This document shows, in pieces, positions 12,221-14,298 of a stretch of DNA of 14,298 nt. Position numbers and translations under genes: made by a program. The notes under the pieces are model-generated. The model had not been told where the DNA came from. It saw only the letters and a list, made by a program, of their open reading frames with translations, and searched no databases. Origin of the DNA: Clostridia bacterium (GTDB lineage: Bacteria > Bacillota > Clostridia > Monoglobales > Monoglobaceae); contig JAGALN010000167.1 of NCBI GenBank assembly GCA_017625185.1, forward strand, positions 1 through 14,298. The letters run 5' to 3'. Position 1 is the stretch's first letter. Every line of letters starts with the position of its first letter.

Positions 12221-14298
12221 ATGAAGGAACGGTTTCTTGCAGGGTTGAAAAAAGCCTCGGTGATGATTATTGCAAGTATTATGCTCCTGGGCGTTATTCC
12301 GTTGGGGATGTTATCTCATGTTACAACGGTAAATGCCGAGGGGGAGTTTTTGCGCCTTGCACCGGAAACGGAAACCTCTGTCGCGGCAGAAAACACCCTG
12401 CAGGGGGAGGGCATTCTTTCGGTTACACCGGATAGCCACGCTGTGGGAGGAAACTATTACGGGTATCTGCGGTTTGATTTGAGAAGTTTGCAGGAAAAAG
12501 ATATTGACGAAATCAGCAGTGCAAAGCTACGGCTGATACTCTTGCGGACCCCGGCGGCAGAAGCGGTTCCTGTTCAGCTCTGGCTGATGCCGGATGTCGC
12601 CTGGAGCAAATCCATGGACTGGGCAGAGAAGCCATCCCGCCTGGGTGAAATCCCCATAGCCAGTACGACGGTTTCTCCGGAGACCGATGGGAAGTCCAGA
12701 CTCTTTGAAGTGGATTTGACCGGGTACCTGAAAAAGTGGATGGAGGAGGGAAGGGAGAAGGTTTCTTTCCGGCTGGATAGCTTAGGCGACGGGATTGCGG
12801 CAGTCTATGCTGGAACTGCACACGAAGACCCCTTGTTCCGCCCTTGTCTGAAGGTTACCACCAAAGCGGCAACCGACCCGGATGGAAATACCCTGCAAAA
12901 GGTTCGGCTGAGCCAGCAGTATGCGACGGAACAGGCGCAGACCACCATGATGACGGTAGGAGGAAATCAGGAAGTGTACCTGAAGTTCTCCCTGAACACA
13001 GATAACATTCAGGGGGCGGTGTATCAGACGTTTCTCCAATTGAACTATCTCCAGGGAGATCCGGAGGCAATGCTTCGGATTGACTATTTGGAGAACACTG
13101 CTTGGACAACCGAAGAGCTGGCAGAGGGCAATCTTCCGGAGGGAAAACGGTACCCCGTTTACCGGGAAGAGGACTTTGCATTCGGGGTTTACGATCAAAT
13201 TGATATGACCGATGTGGTCAATGATACTCTTGCCCGGGGAGAGAGGGAAGTTACCCTCCTGCTTTGGTGTGAGAATGGGAAAATGGTGTTTGAGAGTACC
13301 GGAGAACAGGCTCCCCGGTTGAGAGTTTCGGTGTCTGATGACAGAGATGTTGTGGCAATGATGGAAGCATCCGCCGGTGTCCTGGGGAAGAATACGGCGC
13401 CCAATGCCATTACCAAAGCGCTGGCAGATGACGGGATTGCGGACAATGGTATCCGTACGGAAATCAGCTGGCAGGCAGCGGATGTGAAAACCGGCTTATC
13501 GGCAAGAGAGTCCCTGGCGGCAAACGGAAAAATTTCCCGGCCCCAGTGGTTCCGGGAAAGCAGAGAGATTCTGGCTACTGCCACCATTTCTGCCGGAGAA
13601 TTCCAGAGGGAGCGAAGGTGTTACCTGACCATTCTGCCTCAGGAGATACCGGACTTTACAGGTGTGGAGTTTGGCACTATGCTGGACATTGGTGCCCCTG
13701 ATGAAGAGGCGAAGAATAAGTTTGAAAGTGTCGGCACCGTGGATCGAAGTCGGTGGATTGCAGGACGGAAGCTGACCTATCGGGAGCTAAAGAGGGACGG
13801 CACCATGATTCTGCACTTCCCAGTAGATGAGGAAAAACAGAATTATCTCACCGTCAAGCTCTGGGAAGAGGATGATTTTCCGGGCATTTTGGTTTCCAGT
13901 CTGCAGAACCGGGAGGTAACCCCCTTTGCGATTGAAGGAATCAAGATGGCAGAAAGGGAGGAGGGCGGATTCTTGTATCTTACCTATCCCATTCCCATGT
14001 CCTATACAAAAGATAGGAAGTATGTCAGTCTGGCATTGACCCTGCCGGAGCAGGAAATTCCGGAAGCCGGGGAAAGCGTAACGGCAGAGACGGAAGCAGA
14101 TGAATCATTAGAGGAAACTCCCGCCGTTTCGATTTATGATGCTTATTTGACCCAAACGCCTTACTTTGATCCGTTGGCATTTGCGGAGCAGGGGGAAGCG
14201 GTGGTGAAGAAAAGCGAGGAAACGGAATCGGCATTTTATCGGTTCCTGCGGAAAATTTACGGTGCGGCGGAGCAGACCTTTGGTTTTAGGGATACCAA
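12221..14298 (+). CDS. exported multidomain beta-sandwich protein (DNRLRE/CBM96-like x2, Ig-like, DUF6805-like), 3' end off the window
   Basis: The first 692 residues are visible, with no stop before the edge. Residues 1-39 form a signal peptide: basic start, hydrophobic core, likely cut after VNA. Residues 40-213 resemble a DNRLRE/CBM96 module (YYGYLRFDL, SSAKLRLIL, W-SKSMDW, FEVDLTGYLKKW, VSFRL, PCLKV). A diverged second copy covers about 214-372 (EVYLKFSL, TEELAEGNLP, VTLLLW, APRLRVSV). Residues 392-473 resemble an atrophied bacterial Ig domain (TEISWQ, NGKISRP, ILATATISAGEF). Residues 500-607 resemble DUF6805, a module known beside GH127 enzymes (GTMILHFPV, NYLTVKLW, LYLTYPIP). An acidic stretch follows. 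The role is unknown; glycan or wall binding is a guess. The start is uncertain: ATG 12221 gives a clean signal peptide but a weak ribosome site, while in-frame ATG 12158, TTG 12212 and GTG 12215 are alternatives. Confidence 0.8.
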   Translation, partial: MKERFLAGLKKASVMIIASIMLLGVIPLGMLSHVTTVNAEGEFLRLAPETETSVAAENTLQGEGILSVTPDSHAVGGNYYGYLRFDLRSLQEKDIDEISSAKLRLILLRTPAAEAVPVQLWLMPDVAWSKSMDWAEKPSRLGEIPIASTTVSPETDGKSRLFEVDLTGYLKKWMEEGREKVSFRLDSLGDGIAAVYAGTAHEDPLFRPCLKVTTKAATDPDGNTLQKVRLSQQYATEQAQTTMMTVGGNQEVYLKFSLNTDNIQGAVYQTFLQLNYLQGDPEAMLRIDYLENTAWTTEELAEGNLPEGKRYPVYREEDFAFGVYDQIDMTDVVNDTLARGEREVTLLLWCENGKMVFESTGEQAPRLRVSVSDDRDVVAMMEASAGVLGKNTAPNAITKALADDGIADNGIRTEISWQAADVKTGLSARESLAANGKISRPQWFRESREILATATISAGEFQRERRCYLTILPQEIPDFTGVEFGTMLDIGAPDEEAKNKFESVGTVDRSRWIAGRKLTYRELKRDGTMILHFPVDEEKQNYLTVKLWEEDDFPGILVSSLQNREVTPFAIEGIKMAEREEGGFLYLTYPIPMSYTKDRKYVSLALTLPEQEIPEAGESVTAETEADESLEETPAVSIYDAYLTQTPYFDPLAFAEQGEAVVKKSEETESAFYRFLRKIYGAAEQTFGFRDT

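Noticed and set aside
12187..12435. Short plus-strand open frame in another frame at the start of the exported-protein gene
   Set aside because: It overlaps the signal-peptide frame, which is clearly the coding one, and shows no family features.

Overview
The window looks like chromosomal DNA from a spore-forming, Gram-positive anaerobe of the Clostridia, possibly the Oscillospiraceae and relatives (inference). The reasons are a full-length SpoIIE with a Spo0A-box-like promoter element, strong AGGAGG-type Shine-Dalgarno sites, TTG starts, a DNA polymerase I without a working proofreading site, and a DUF4830-type small protein. Coding DNA has moderate GC and promoters are AT-rich. I see no rRNA, tRNA, insertion sequence, phage gene or CRISPR array.

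Left block, minus strand (about 1-3457): rsuA (16S rRNA pseudouridine synthase), yifB/comM (Mg-chelatase-like AAA+ ATPase), trmL (tRNA 2'-O-methyltransferase) and a degV/fakB-family gene cut by the window edge. Gaps are 24 bp, 20 bp and a 4-bp ATGA overlap, so this reads as one housekeeping operon.

Middle, plus strand (3520-5383): a membrane-anchored DUF4830-like protein, then metY (O-acetylhomoserine sulfhydrylase). metY has a near-perfect sigma-A promoter, four AATTCCA repeats around it, and probably a TTG start. A long hairpin at 5400-5433 separates metY from the convergent polA and can terminate both.

Right block, minus strand (5445-11990): spoIIE, an ECF sigma factor, its zinc-finger anti-sigma factor, and polA, in transcription order. 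Gaps are 50, 46 and 3 bp. SpoIIE is the phosphatase that activates sigma-F in the forespore. The sigma/anti-sigma pair forms a membrane-sensing switch, and polA is initiated from a Shine-Dalgarno site inside the end of the anti-sigma gene. The spoIIE promoter region has an exact TGTCGAA Spo0A box overlapping a -35-like element with an unusually long 21-nt spacer.

Far right, plus strand (12221 to the edge): a divergently transcribed gene for a large exported beta-sandwich protein with a signal peptide, two DNRLRE/CBM96-like modules, an atrophied Ig-like module and a DUF6805-like module. It is cut by the window end.

Most of the window is ordinary. The least explained parts are the spoIIE-ECF-anti-sigma-polA arrangement, the exported multidomain protein, the repeat-bearing metY promoter and the unknown anti-sigma ectodomain.
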